Below are positions 8,215-17,100 of a DNA stretch of 33,348 bases, piece by piece. The notes under the pieces were generated by a model, which was not told the DNA's origin, did not search any database, and worked only from the letters and a program-made list of their open reading frames with translations. The DNA comes from Bacteroidota bacterium. GTDB taxonomy: Bacteria; Bacteroidota; Bacteroidia; Chitinophagales; Saprospiraceae. Each line of letters begins with the position of its first letter. The stretch's first letter is position 1. Location of the stretch: the NCBI GenBank assembly GCA_016234735.1, contig JACRAN010000071.1:1-33348 (forward strand). Direction: 5' to 3'. Position numbers and translations under genes: made by a program.

Positions 8215-9501
8215 ATGTACAAAATCAAGCATTCCGCAACCCTAACTGCCATGCTGCTGACCATTTGCGCCAGCGCCCAAACGACCTACCTGCACTGTGG
8301 CAAACTCATCGACTGCACCGACAACAGGCTGAAAACCGAGATGACCATCGTGGTGGAGGGCACTCGCATTGCTGCCGTGCAGAAGGGCTACGCCAAAGCT
8401 CCGGCGGGCACGGCGGTCATTGATTTGCGGAGCAAAACCGTGATGCCCGGCCTGATGGACATGCACGTTCACCTTGAAGGCGAAATCAGCCCGAAGAGCT
8501 ACGAGGAGAAGTTTCGGCTGAACCCCTCCGACGTGGCGTACCAGGCGGAAGTTTTTGGGAAAAAAACGTTGCTGGCGGGCTTCACCACCGTGCGGGACCT
8601 CGGCGGCACGGGCGTGAACGTGTCGCTGCGCAATGCCATCAACGCCGGGCTGGTGGACGGCCCCCGCATTTTCACCTGCGAAAAATCCATCGCCACCACG
8701 GGCGGCCACGCCGACCCGACCAACGGCGTGCGCAAGGACATGATGGGCGACCCAGGCCCTGCCGAGGGTGTCATCAACAGCCCGGAGGAGGCATGGGAGG
8801 CCGTGCGGCAGCGGTACAAAAACGGGGCTGACCTTATCAAAATCACGGCTACTGGCGGTGTGCTCAGCGTGGCCGCCAGCGGCATGAACCCCCAGTTCCG
8901 GGAGGAAGAAATCGCTGCGGTGGTAGCAGCGGCGAAGGATTACGGCATGACGGTGGCTGCCCATTGCCACGGCGAGGAGGGCATGTTTCGGGCCGTGAAA
9001 ATGGGTGTGACGAGCATTGAGCATGGCACGTTTATGACGGACGAAATCATGGATTTGATGAAAAAGAACGGGACGTACTATGTGCCGACCATCTCCGCCG
9101 GGCGATTCGTGGCGGAAAAATCGAAGCAGGAGGGCTACTTCCCGGCCGTGGTGGCCATGAAGGCGGCGATGATTGGCCCACAGATTCAGGCAACGTTTAC
9201 GAAGGCATACAAGGCCGGGGTAAAAATCGCCTTCGGCACCGATGCCGGGGTGAGCCAGCACGGCGAGAACGCCTGGGAGTTCGTCTTCATGACCGAAGGG
9301 GGCATGTCGCCCATGGAAGCCATCCAATCGTCAACGGTGACTTCCGCTGCCCTGATTGGCAAGAGCACTGACCTTGGCACCATCGAAAAAGGCAAACTCG
9401 CAGACATCGTGGCGGTGGATGGCAACCCGTTGGAGGACATCAAGGCGATGCTCAAAGTGAAATTCGTGATGAAAGAGGGGAAGGTTTACAAAAACGAGTA
9501 A
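8215..9501 (+). CDS. Secreted metal-dependent amidohydrolase (imidazolonepropionase/Xaa-Pro dipeptidase-like)
   Basis: 428 residues with an N-terminal signal peptide ending near ICASAQ (residue 22), so export to the periplasm or beyond is expected. The amidohydrolase metal site is complete: HVH (His84, His86) in MDMHVHLE, a lysine that would be carboxylated (Lys209 in [10 protein letters not shown]), His250 in AAHCHGEEG, His270 in SIEHGTF and Asp343 in AFGTDAG. The C-terminus shows the family end [20 protein letters not shown]. Enzymes of this branch hydrolyse cyclic amides or dipeptides; the substrate cannot be told from sequence. The start [10 protein letters not shown] at 8215 gives a good signal peptide. 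Confidence 0.88.
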   Translation: MYKIKHSATLTAMLLTICASAQTTYLHCGKLIDCTDNRLKTEMTIVVEGTRIAAVQKGYAKAPAGTAVIDLRSKTVMPGLMDMHVHLEGEISPKSYEEKFRLNPSDVAYQAEVFGKKTLLAGFTTVRDLGGTGVNVSLRNAINAGLVDGPRIFTCEKSIATTGGHADPTNGVRKDMMGDPGPAEGVINSPEEAWEAVRQRYKNGADLIKITATGGVLSVAASGMNPQFREEEIAAVVAAAKDYGMTVAAHCHGEEGMFRAVKMGVTSIEHGTFMTDEIMDLMKKNGTYYVPTISAGRFVAEKSKQEGYFPAVVAMKAAMIGPQIQATFTKAYKAGVKIAFGTDAGVSQHGENAWEFVFMTEGGMSPMEAIQSSTVTSAALIGKSTDLGTIEKGKLADIVAVDGNPLEDIKAMLKVKFVMKEGKVYKNE

Positions 9502-9509
9502 CGTTCCCT

Positions 9510-9606
9510 CGTGGCTTGATTGGACACGGATTGAACGGATGGAAATGGATTTGAACAGATTTTTTATCCGTTTCAATCTGTTCAATCCGTGTCCAATCAA
9601 GCCACG
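9510..9606. repeat. Intergenic inverted repeat, perfect 27-bp arms
   Basis: Arms 9510-9536 and 9580-9606 are exactly complementary over 27 bp. The inner 43 bp hold further partly complementary copies of the words GGATTTGAACAG and TTCAATCTG. It lies just after the amidohydrolase stop and before mltG, and it covers the region upstream of the mltG ATG at 9643. Confidence 0.92.
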
Positions 9607-9642
9607 CAGGCAAATAAAATCAAAACCGTTTTCAACAAAAAT

Positions 9643-10692
9643 ATGGAGCAACCAACCGAACCCACACCCAAGCGTCCGCTTCGCAAAATACTGCTCGTGC
9701 TCGGCCTGCTGGCCATCTGTGCGGGCGGCTACGTCGCCTGGGATTTTTTCTACAAGCCCAACGTCCCCGGCACCTTGGCCGACCCGTACGTCAAGGTGCC
9801 GACCGGCTCCACGCTCGACGAAGTGGTGGCACTGCTCCAAGCCGGGAACTACATTTTGAACGAAAATTCCTTCCGTATGATGGCCGACCGGATGGAATAC
9901 AAAGGCCGGGCCGGGCGCTACAAAATCACGCCGGGATGGAGCAGTTACAAGTTGGTGAGCCACCTGCGCAGCGGCATGCAGGCCCCGGTGAGGGTGGTGC
10001 TCGTCAATGAGCGCCTGTCGGAGCACATCGCCGCCAAAGTGGCCCGCAGCATCGAGCCGGACTCGTTGGCGTTGGTCACGCTGCTCAACGACACGACCTA
10101 CCTCGACAGCCTCGGCATCACGCCGCAAACGCTGCTGTCGCTGTTCATTCCCAACACTTACGAATTTTACTGGAACACGTCGCCCCGGAAGTTTTTGGAG
10201 CGGATGAAAAAAGAACACGACCGATTCTGGTCGGCGGAAGGCCGACAGGCCAAAGCCGATTCGCTGGGCCTCACTCGTGAGCAGGTGTACACAGTGGCCT
10301 CCATCGTGGAGCGGGAAACCAACGCCGAAAGCGAAAAGCGCCGCATGGCCGGGGTCTATCTGAACCGCCTCGAACAGGACTGGCCGCTGCAAGCCGACCC
10401 GACGCTTGTGTTCGCCAGTCGTGACTGGGAGGCCCGTGACCTCGCCAAATACAAAACCCTCGACTCGCCGTACAATACCTACCTGTACACCGGCCTGCCG
10501 CCCGGCCCCATCAGCATGGCCAGCATCCCCAGCCTCGATGCCGTGCTGAACCGGGAACCACACAACTACATGTTCTTCGTGGCAATGGGCGATGGCTCCG
10601 GCCTGCACATGTTCGCCGAGACGTACGAGGCGCACAAAGTCAATATTGAGCGGTACAAGGAGAATCTGATCAAGCGGGGGCTGGGACTTTGA
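9643..10692 (+). CDS. mltG: Endolytic murein transglycosylase MltG (YceG-like)
   Basis: 349 residues. A cytoplasmic head with prolines and basic residues is followed by one membrane helix (ILLVLGLLAICAGGYVAWDFF, about 16-36), then a periplasmic YceG domain. The catalytic glutamate matches Glu223 in VASIVERET, and other family blocks are FIPNTYEFYWNT, LQADPTLVFA and YLYTGLPPGPI. MltG cleaves nascent peptidoglycan strands inside the glycan and so sets their length. The frame is open back to a GTG at 9589, but that start lies inside the inverted repeat, so the ATG at 9643 is preferred. A conserved cytosolic LysM domain seen in some homologues is absent. Confidence 0.93.
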   Translation: MEQPTEPTPKRPLRKILLVLGLLAICAGGYVAWDFFYKPNVPGTLADPYVKVPTGSTLDEVVALLQAGNYILNENSFRMMADRMEYKGRAGRYKITPGWSSYKLVSHLRSGMQAPVRVVLVNERLSEHIAAKVARSIEPDSLALVTLLNDTTYLDSLGITPQTLLSLFIPNTYEFYWNTSPRKFLERMKKEHDRFWSAEGRQAKADSLGLTREQVYTVASIVERETNAESEKRRMAGVYLNRLEQDWPLQADPTLVFASRDWEARDLAKYKTLDSPYNTYLYTGLPPGPISMASIPSLDAVLNREPHNYMFFVAMGDGSGLHMFAETYEAHKVNIERYKENLIKRGLGL

Positions 10693-10776
10693 CGATTTAC
10701 GATTTTGGATTTACGATTTACGATTGTGGGCGCAGACTCCACCATTCGTAAATCGTAAATCCAAAATCGTAAATCG
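10693..10776. repeat. Intergenic inverted repeat, perfect 31-bp arms
   Basis: Arms 10693-10723 and 10746-10776 are exactly complementary over 31 bp with a 22-nt loop. The arms are made of the repeated word CGATTTACGA. It starts at the mltG stop and ends 5 bp before the stop of the convergent thioredoxin-fold gene, an ideal place for a two-way terminator. The same word forms the repeat at 26453-26540. Confidence 0.93.
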
Positions 10777-10781
10777 ATAAA

Positions 10782-11285
10782 TCATTTCTGATAACCCGCC
10801 GGATCCAGCGCCTTCGGTGTCCAGGCTTTGAGCATCCCTTCCACCTTGTTGCGGTCGTAGCCTTCGCCACTTTCGAGCAGGCCGGTGTCCTGCGTGTGGA
10901 GGCGGGTGCCCTTGCCGTCAAGTATGATAAGCACGGGGTAGCCGAAGCGCTGCGGGAAGCCGTATTTTTCAAAGAGAGTTTCGTTCGTGTTTTCCTTGCT
11001 GTAATTGAGGTGGTACAGCACATAATTTTCGGCTGCCAACTTTTTCAGCGCCTCGTCTTTTTCGATGAAATCGTGGAAACGGTAGCACCACACGCACCAG
11101 TTGCCCCCGGCTTGCAGGATGACGTGCTTGCCCTCACTGGCGGCTATTTCAATGGCTTTTGCAATGTCTTCACTGGCATTGGCTTCGGGATGGTAGAGGT
11201 TGCCGTAGGTCTTTTGCGCCAGCAGGCCAGCGGACGAAAAGGCCAGCAGCGTGAAGGTGAAAAGGATGGGTCGTATGGATTTCAT
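10782..11285 (-). CDS. Secreted thioredoxin-fold protein
   Basis: 167 residues from the ATG at 11285, which gives a clean signal peptide (MKSIRPILFTFTLLAFSSAG, cleavage near LLAQ). The active-site-like motif is GGNWCVWCYRF with Cys64 and Cys67, and the cis-proline loop is RFGYPVLI. The family (Thioredoxin_7/DsbD-gamma-like) handles disulfide exchange in the periplasm; redox activity is expected because both cysteines are kept. The frame continues upstream to 11447 but that extension lacks family resemblance and would bury the signal peptide. It is convergent with mltG. Confidence 0.85.
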   Translation of the reverse strand: MKSIRPILFTFTLLAFSSAGLLAQKTYGNLYHPEANASEDIAKAIEIAASEGKHVILQAGGNWCVWCYRFHDFIEKDEALKKLAAENYVLYHLNYSKENTNETLFEKYGFPQRFGYPVLIILDGKGTRLHTQDTGLLESGEGYDRNKVEGMLKAWTPKALDPAGYQK

Positions 11286-11370
11286 TGTTGAATGGTTTGG
11301 TGAAATGAAGGTAAAAGTAGGTATCTCACCAATTTGCACCCATCTATTTCTTGAACGCAGGTTAACAACC

Positions 11371-11811
11371 CTATGACATGGCCATGAGCGACTTGAGTTC
11401 GGCAGGCAAAACGGAGATGATGTCCTGAATTTCTCCTTCCGAAACATGGTTCTTGATTACCTTGAACACCGCCTGGATAGCTTCCTTTACCTCGTAATCG
11501 GTGACGAAATCGTAGTTGTTGTCGATTCCATCCGCCTCCCTAACGGCTTCGATGAAGTCGTTCAAGTGCCGCATCCGCCTTCCTTCGTTGCTGATTTTCC
11601 AGCCATCCACGTAGATGGCTTTGATGAGCATGGGCAGTTGGGAAATCAACTGTAGCGATTCGACCGGCGTCACGCGGTTCCTGAAGGCATGCAAAACGGC
11701 CCGTAGTATTCTCGCAGCCCTCACCTTATCGTCGGGGTCGCCAATTTCAGTGGCCACTTCATTGACGAACTCTTCCGCTTTTTGGACATATTTATTGAAA
11801 TTATGTGCCAT
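11371..11811 (-). CDS. DUF2267-like protein
   Basis: 146 residues from the ATG at 11811 (MAHNFNKYVQKAEEFVNEVA); an in-frame ATG at 11865 would add 18 residues with a different, serine/asparagine-rich character. The sequence is mainly helical with the pattern ARILRAVLHAFRNRVTPVESLQLISQLP and then VKEAIQAVFKVIKNHVSEGE, two related helical halves as in DUF2267 proteins. No signal peptide or membrane segment is seen. Function of the family is unknown. It is transcribed away from the large T9SS gene that follows. Confidence 0.75.
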   Translation of the reverse strand: MAHNFNKYVQKAEEFVNEVATEIGDPDDKVRAARILRAVLHAFRNRVTPVESLQLISQLPMLIKAIYVDGWKISNEGRRMRHLNDFIEAVREADGIDNNYDFVTDYEVKEAIQAVFKVIKNHVSEGEIQDIISVLPAELKSLMAMS

Positions 11812-11880
11812 GGCATTGATGTTTTGCAATGTTGAAAATGAACTGTTACCCGAAACAAACTTCATGGCATTCTGACTTTA

Positions 11881-11926
11881 AAAAAATGACTTTACTCACA
11901 CAGCCCTTTGACGATTGTCATTTTTT
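11881..11926. repeat. Short inverted repeat sharing the RAYT hairpin word
   Basis: AAAAAATGAC at 11881-11890 and GTCATTTTTT at 11917-11926 are perfect complements separated by 26 nt. The same ten bases form the core of the hairpins on both sides of the transposase at 21.6-22.3 kb, so this may be an old, loosened copy, or chance in an AT-rich gap. Confidence 0.4.
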
Positions 11927-11951
11927 GGAAAAATGGAACCCGGTAGCTTTG
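11924..11951 (+). promoter_or_regulatory. Possible promoter for the large T9SS protein
   Basis: TTTG at 11924-11927 and TAGCTTTG at 11944-11951 match the -33/-7 elements, with a slightly short 16-bp spacer. The -7 core is about 93 bp before the ATG at 12045, which supports that start over the earlier in-frame codons. Confidence 0.4.
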
Positions 11952-12044
11952 CTCTTGATTGATTTAATCTGCCTTTTTTATACCTCTTTTTGGAAAATGA
12001 GAAGGATTGCTCATTGCCTTCCTTTCACTTCAAACTCCCTTTTT

Positions 12045-15000
12045 ATGAAAATCCTGACAAGCACTTTGAACAAAGCTGCTCGCAAGGCAATGGCTGCATT
12101 GCTGCTTTCGAGCCTCATTTTCCCTGCCCTTTTCGCCCAATCCATCTGGACGGGCGGCGCGGGCACCACCAACTGGAACACCCCTGGCAACTGGACGGGC
12201 GGCGTTCCCGCAGCAGGCAAAACCGTCACCATCTACACCTGCACCACCTGCCCTGTCATCACAACGACGGGCAACCAGGCCTCCTTCGTGCAGGTGTACG
12301 CAGGCGGCAAACTGACCATTGGTTCCAGCGGAAACCTGACCATCTCCAACCCCGGCGGCCCCGGCTTGAAAACACACGCCACCTCGCAAGTGAACATCAG
12401 CACGGGGGCGAGCCTGACCATCCAAAACTTCTGGGGCGAAGGCTTGGCCATCGGCGGGGCATTCAACAACAACGGCACCGTGGGCATCAATGGCGGGCAC
12501 ACCGGCATCGCCGTGAGCGCCGGGGCAGCGCTGGCAAACGGGCCAACGGGCGTCATCAACGTGACCGGGGCGAGCCTCAACTACGGCCTGACCTCCTCCG
12601 GCACCGTGACCAACCAGGGCGCACTCACCCTCGACGATGCCAACAACGACGGCATCAGCCAGAACGCTGGCGTGATGAATTTGGGCGGTGTCATCAACAT
12701 CACGAAAACGGGCGTGAACGCCATTTTCTCCAAAGCCAGCATCAACCACAGCGGCACCATGACGATTGACAACGGGCTGAACGGGATTTACCTGCTTTTC
12801 GGCACGTTCAACAACAACGCCGCCGGGAAGCTGACCATCACCGGCACGTCTTTCCTGAACGAAGGCATTTACGTGGACCCCGGCACCTTCAAAAATTCCG
12901 GGGAACTGACCATTCAAAACGCCCTTTCCAAAGGCATGGAAATCAGCGGCGGCTCGACGTTCAACAATTTCAATAAAATCACATTGAGCGTGCCTGCCTG
13001 GGCGGGGATTTTCAACGTCGGCGGGTCGAATTTTACGAACAAGCCCTGTGGGGTGATTGAAACGAATGCGCCGGTCGTGAGCTACGCCACTTTCACGAAC
13101 AACGGCGTCATCCGGGAAAGCTCGACGGGCAGCAGCCAAATCGGGATGAACAACGGCTCGGTGATAAACCTCAACGGCGGCTCGTTCTCGGTGAGCGGCG
13201 GCAATGCGGTCATTGCCGAAGGCGGAACCATCGTCTGGACGGGCTGCTCCAGCACGAGCTGGACGGATGCGAACAACTGGTTCCCGACTGTCTTGCCCAG
13301 CATCCAATTTTCAAAAGCCATCGTTCAAAACGTGGCGCAGGCGAGCGGCAATGCGCCGAGAGTGTCCTCCGCAGTCGTCTCGCCCTTCCTGTACCTGCAT
13401 AACGGGGCTAACCTCACGATAGCCGCCGGGGGGTCTTTGGGCATCAGCGATTTCATGCTCGGCAACGGTTTCCTGGAAGTCAGGCAAGGCGGGATGATGA
13501 CGGTGCAGGCGGGCGGCTCGTTCAGCAGCAGCGCCGTCAGCATTTTGGGAGGCAACATTCAGAACGGCGGCAGTTTCAACCTCCCCGCGACATTTCATAG
13601 CGTCGGCAGTTTCGGTATGAACGGCGGCATTTTCAACAACTTGTCCGGCGGCTCCTTCATCGGCACGGTGGGGCAAGGCGGGTCGGGCGTCAATGCAAGC
13701 CTGAGCGGCGGCGCAAGTTTCACCAATAGCGGCGGGGTCACCATCAGCGGCTTCGGAGGCTTCTTCCTGAACCAAAGCGTTTTGACCAATAATGCCAGCG
13801 GCGGCATCGGGATGCCCTCCGGCGGGAGAATCTCGAACCTGAACGGCTCCACCGTCACGAACAACGGCTCGATTGGCATTTACAATCAAGCGCCCGAAGG
13901 CATCCGCTGCGAAAGTTCAACCTTCAACAACGGGGGTTCCATCACTTTGTCTTTCACTAATATCATCCAGTACGGCAGCACGTTTTCCAACACCGGCTCG
14001 ATTAATATTGCTTCGCCCTCCGCCGACGGCATCATCAACGGCGGCACGTTCAGCAGCAGCGGCAACATCGGCGTACAAAATTCGGGGACGCACCACGGCA
14101 TCCTCAACCTCAACGGCTTCACCTTCAGCACCGTCGCAGGCAGCCTCACCCTGCTCGACCATGTGAGCAACGGCGTCATCAATTTCGGCACGTTCAGCAA
14201 CGGCGGCACCCTTGACGTCAACACGACGAACTTCGCAAGGGGCATCGAAAGCCAGGGCAATTTCGTCAACCAGACGACCGGCAAAATTTTCATCAAAAAC
14301 ACCGTCAACGAACCGCTGGCGAACTTCAACAGCTTCTCCAATCACGGAACCATCACGGTGGAAAACAGCCCGAACTTAGACGGCATCATCACGGGCGGCT
14401 TTTTTGAAAACAGCGTTTTTGGAAAAATCACGGTGAGCAACGTGAATACCACGAATGCGGCTGGCTTCTGGGTCTTCGGCGGAACGTGCAACAATTCCGG
14501 GCAGATTTCAACCAACAACACCTACATAGGCATTGAAAACGCCGGTAATCTTACCAACCTGCCGACTGGCAGCATTTCGTTGAAAAATGCCGCCGCACCC
14601 GCCTTTAATAACCTCGGCACCTTCATCAACCAGGGCGACATGCACTTGGAGGACAGTGGCGAAGGCATCCGAAACCACCAGATTTTCAACTCCACGGGCG
14701 ACATCCTCATCGAGGGTTGCTACACGGCGGGCGTTGTCAATTTCAAGCAAATGAGCAACAGCGGCTCGCTCATCGTGAATGTCAGCCCTGCCCACCAAAT
14801 CGTCAACCTGGGCTTCATCAATCTGGACGACCAGGGCAGCGCTTCTTTCACCAACAGCGGCAACGTGCAAATTGCCAACATTCAAAAAGGCATGGAACTG
14901 GAAGGCGGCACGACGTTTAACAACTCCGGGAGCTTTGAAATATTCGGCGACGGGCAAATGAACGTGGGCATCCAGAATTTCGGAACGGTCACCAATTCTG

Positions 15001-15812
15001 CGCCTGGTCTTTTTTACATCTGCTGCGCCTTGCAGCAGTCCATCCTCAACACCGGCGGCACTTTTACCAACGATGTTTGCGCCACCGTGGACGTTGACCA
15101 GGTGATGGTGAACACCGCCATTTTCCGAAACAAGGGCTTGCTGAAAACCACTGCCACCGGCTCGAACCAGAACACCGGCTCGTTCACGAACACCGGGGTC
15201 ATCGAAGATTTTTACGGCTCGTTCAATGGTCTGCCGCTGAACAACCTCGCCGTCAGGGCAAGGCCCATTGCCGGCACCATCGGCGGTTTTATCCAAAATG
15301 CGCTTGAAATAGGCTTCAGCAATCCTTTCCAGATCGGCACGACCTGGTATCAAAATGCCAATCTGACCAACCCCGGCGGCACGTACATCCCCGGCGTTAA
15401 CACTTTCACGCCGAGCGTCGGAGTCGGCACGCACACCCTGTACTTTACGGCGAAAGACCTCGTGAACAATTGCACGAAAACGGTTTCCATCAAGGTCAGC
15501 ATCGCCAGCGCCCTCATCGGCTTTGGCGGCAAGGACGAACCTAAAATCCTGCTGACCAATGCCCCGAACCCATTCAGCGACCGAACCCAAATCAAGTTCA
15601 GCCTGCCCGTTGACACGGAGGCCAAGCTGGTCGTGTCCGACAATTTCGGGCGGTTGGTCGAGGTGGTTTACGAAGGTGAAATCATCAAGGACGAGCTGTA
15701 CCAATTTGATTTCAACGGCAGCGACAAGCGGGTCGGCAACTACATGGCCACGCTCATTTTGAAGAACGGGCGGACTTACACGGTGCAGATGGTGAAGGCG
15801 GACAACAGGTAA
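12045..15812 (+). CDS. Large T9SS-secreted beta-helix surface protein
   Basis: 1255 residues. A signal peptide (MKILTSTLNKAARKAMAALL, cleavage near LFAQ) leads into a module WTGGAGTTNWNTPGNWTGGVP at about 32-52; a second, related module (WTGCSSTSWTDANNWFP) starts near 396. Most of the rest is a long run of irregular repeats of about 20-25 residues built on FNNxG / FTNSG / SNSGS, as expected for a right-handed beta-helix. Near 1070-1155 there is an Ig-like domain, and the last 95 residues (NAPNPFSDRTQIKFSLP to VQMVKADNR) are a type A T9SS sorting domain. It is probably exported by the Sec system, moved out by T9SS and fixed on the surface or released, perhaps as an adhesin. The start at 12045 is chosen for the signal peptide. 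Confidence 0.88.
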   Translation: MKILTSTLNKAARKAMAALLLSSLIFPALFAQSIWTGGAGTTNWNTPGNWTGGVPAAGKTVTIYTCTTCPVITTTGNQASFVQVYAGGKLTIGSSGNLTISNPGGPGLKTHATSQVNISTGASLTIQNFWGEGLAIGGAFNNNGTVGINGGHTGIAVSAGAALANGPTGVINVTGASLNYGLTSSGTVTNQGALTLDDANNDGISQNAGVMNLGGVINITKTGVNAIFSKASINHSGTMTIDNGLNGIYLLFGTFNNNAAGKLTITGTSFLNEGIYVDPGTFKNSGELTIQNALSKGMEISGGSTFNNFNKITLSVPAWAGIFNVGGSNFTNKPCGVIETNAPVVSYATFTNNGVIRESSTGSSQIGMNNGSVINLNGGSFSVSGGNAVIAEGGTIVWTGCSSTSWTDANNWFPTVLPSIQFSKAIVQNVAQASGNAPRVSSAVVSPFLYLHNGANLTIAAGGSLGISDFMLGNGFLEVRQGGMMTVQAGGSFSSSAVSILGGNIQNGGSFNLPATFHSVGSFGMNGGIFNNLSGGSFIGTVGQGGSGVNASLSGGASFTNSGGVTISGFGGFFLNQSVLTNNASGGIGMPSGGRISNLNGSTVTNNGSIGIYNQAPEGIRCESSTFNNGGSITLSFTNIIQYGSTFSNTGSINIASPSADGIINGGTFSSSGNIGVQNSGTHHGILNLNGFTFSTVAGSLTLLDHVSNGVINFGTFSNGGTLDVNTTNFARGIESQGNFVNQTTGKIFIKNTVNEPLANFNSFSNHGTITVENSPNLDGIITGGFFENSVFGKITVSNVNTTNAAGFWVFGGTCNNSGQISTNNTYIGIENAGNLTNLPTGSISLKNAAAPAFNNLGTFINQGDMHLEDSGEGIRNHQIFNSTGDILIEGCYTAGVVNFKQMSNSGSLIVNVSPAHQIVNLGFINLDDQGSASFTNSGNVQIANIQKGMELEGGTTFNNSGSFEIFGDGQMNVGIQNFGTVTNSAPGLFYICCALQQSILNTGGTFTNDVCATVDVDQVMVNTAIFRNKGLLKTTATGSNQNTGSFTNTGVIEDFYGSFNGLPLNNLAVRARPIAGTIGGFIQNALEIGFSNPFQIGTTWYQNANLTNPGGTYIPGVNTFTPSVGVGTHTLYFTAKDLVNNCTKTVSIKVSIASALIGFGGKDEPKILLTNAPNPFSDRTQIKFSLPVDTEAKLVVSDNFGRLVEVVYEGEIIKDELYQFDFNGSDKRVGNYMATLILKNGRTYTVQMVKADNR

Positions 15813-15828
15813 ACGGCGGGAAGGGACG

Positions 15829-16028
15829 GGCGGCTTCCACGCCGTCGAGCGTACCTTTGAGGGAAATGTCTATAAGCACCAAATCGGGGCGGGTGGATTC
15901 GATGCTTTTCAGCACATCCTCCCTACGAGGCGCGATGCCGGTGACTTCGTAACCCAGCGCCGTGAGCATTATGGAGATGTCGGCGGCGATAATCATTTCG
16001 TCTTTTCGACGGCCAGGATTTTAGTCAT
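15829..16028 (-). pseudogene. Response-regulator receiver domain relic (frameshifted, truncated)
   Basis: From the ATG at 16028 the frame reads MTKILAVEKTK and stops. A neighbouring frame then continues as DEMIIAADISIMLTALGYEV and on to PDLVLIDISLKGTLDGVEAA, the first half of a CheY-like receiver domain with the phospho-acceptor Asp in LVLID. The break falls inside the acidic pocket (VE-DE), consistent with a one-base loss or two-base gain near 16008-16012. Similarity ends at about 15829, 17 bp after the stop of the large T9SS gene, so the second half of the domain and any output domain are gone. A degenerate promoter core (TACTTTCG on the minus strand, 16060-16067) remains upstream. Confidence 0.72.
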
Positions 16029-16472
16029 ACGGCAGCATCTTGAACCAGCGTAATGGGGGCGAAAGTAGTTATATTTCGCAGTTTATCCTCTTCGTATTTT
16101 GTGGAAGGTGGATGGATGCAGGATGACTGGACGAAGTCGGGTGCAAGTGGGGGTCGTCTGCATTGAAAACACATCGGCCAAAGACTTTGCGGCTCGAGCA
16201 GGGGACTAGGTTGGCTTCGTCGGGAGAAGTGTGGATAGGGAATTCCGATCGGGAGACCGGAACCAGCGGGATGATATTTATCCCTCACCTTTGCGATAAA
16301 AACAGCAGTGAAACCTTTTTTAAAAGGTTTCACTGCTGTTGTCAGTTTGATTGTTGTATTGCTATATTGTTGTGGCAACAATCAAACAATACGGCAATCT
16401 GCACCGCATTGCTTGTTCGGACTTGAAAAATCGTTCATTTTTGCCAATATTTGACTTTGCAATCATTCAATC
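16029..16472. other. Intergenic region with palindrome
   Basis: About 440 bp between the response-regulator relic and the MNT gene. Reading frames of up to 118 codons exist but none resembles a known protein or has a credible start context. It holds the 40-bp palindrome listed separately and otherwise looks like decayed sequence. Confidence 0.5.
16301..16340. repeat. 40-bp near-perfect palindrome
   Basis: Arms 16301-16319 (AACAGCAGTGAAACCTTTT) and 16322-16340 are exactly complementary over 19 bp with only TT between them. It lies 133 bp upstream of the MNT/HEPN pair. It could be a terminator, a cruciform-forming site or a binding site for a dimeric regulator; the sequence does not decide. 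Confidence 0.85.
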
Positions 16473-16775
16473 ATGCAGACACAACTCCCGGAAATAAGAC
16501 GAAACATAGAGCTGGTGCTTCGCAAGTACGCCATCAACAGGGCCAGTCTTTTTGGTTCTTTTGCCGACGGCACGGCAAGGAAGGGCAGCGATGTTGACCT
16601 CCTGGTGGAACTCTCCAAACCCATCGGGCTGCTTGAATTCATCCACATCAAGCACGAATTGGAAGACCTGCTCGGCAGAAAAGTGGACCTAGTCGAATTC
16701 AAGGCTATCAAGCCTTCGCTGAAAAAACTCATCCTCCACACTGCAATTCCCATCTATGGCAAAGAGGCGGCTTAA
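16473..16775 (+). CDS. MNT-domain nucleotidyltransferase antitoxin (MntA-like)
   Basis: 100 residues. The minimal nucleotidyltransferase signature GSx10DxD is exact: Gly28-Ser29, then Asp40 and Asp42 in KGSDVDLLVE, with a third acidic residue, Asp72, in KVDLVEF. In MNT/HEPN toxin-antitoxin pairs this enzyme silences the HEPN ribonuclease, in the best-studied case by adding AMP groups to a tyrosine near the HEPN active site. Its last 20 bp overlap the start of the HEPN gene, the usual arrangement, so the two are co-transcribed. All catalytic positions are kept even though the toxin partner is broken. Confidence 0.9.
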   Translation: MQTQLPEIRRNIELVLRKYAINRASLFGSFADGTARKGSDVDLLVELSKPIGLLEFIHIKHELEDLLGRKVDLVEFKAIKPSLKKLILHTAIPIYGKEAA

Positions 16776-17100
16776 CGTTAACTTAGAAGACATCGTGGAG
16801 AGCATTGAACTTATCGAGGGCTTTGTCGCCGGGGTTTCCCAGCCTGCATTCGAGGCCAACATCGAAAAGCAGGATGCCGTCATCCAAAGGCTCGCCATCA
16901 TCGGCGAAGCCGTCAAAAACGTGCCCGATGACATCAGAGCCAGATACCCCGAAGTTCCCTGGCGGGATGCTGCCGGACTGCGGGATGTGGTCGTTCATTA
17001 ATACTTTGGCGTTTCATTATCGGTTATCTGGGAAGCCGCCATCAAAGAACTGCCTGCACTCAAAGAACAAATCCTCAAAATTCAAGAGGAATTGAAATAA
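16756..17100 (+). pseudogene. HEPN-domain toxin (HepT-like) with in-frame stop in its active-site motif
   Basis: The frame from the ATG at 16756 gives MAKRRLNVNLEDIVESIELI and reaches the HEPN RNase motif Rx4H (Arg76 to His81, RDVVVH). The next codon is TAA at 16999-17001. The same frame continues without another stop as YFGVSLSVIWEAAIKELPAL to a normal TAA at 17098-17100. The complete product would be 114 residues, the usual length, so the TAA replaces the single variable residue of the Rx4HxY motif, probably a Glu, Lys or Gln codon changed at one base. The truncated 81-residue product lacks the tyrosine that MntA modifies and the last helix, so it is probably inactive. Read-through or sequence error are the alternatives. 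Confidence 0.88.

Noticed and set aside
8242-9327. 361-codon minus-strand frame
   Set aside because: Opposite strand of the amidohydrolase, histidine-rich shadow translation with no recognisable domain.
9331-10635. 434-codon minus-strand frame
   Set aside because: Runs opposite mltG and across the perfect inverted repeat; no domain and wrong composition.
12030-13307. 425-codon and further long minus-strand frames (also 14508-15704)
   Set aside because: Shadows of the repetitive T9SS gene; the plus strand has signal peptide and sorting domain in one uninterrupted frame.
16025-16381. 118-codon minus-strand frame ending in an ATGA-like overlap with the response-regulator relic
   Set aside because: It could be the tail of a lost sensor kinase but shows no kinase motif and runs through the 40-bp palindrome.
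16999-17001. Stop codon in HEPN as selenocysteine or pyrrolysine recoding
   Set aside because: The codon is TAA, not TGA or TAG, and no recoding element or enzyme is seen.
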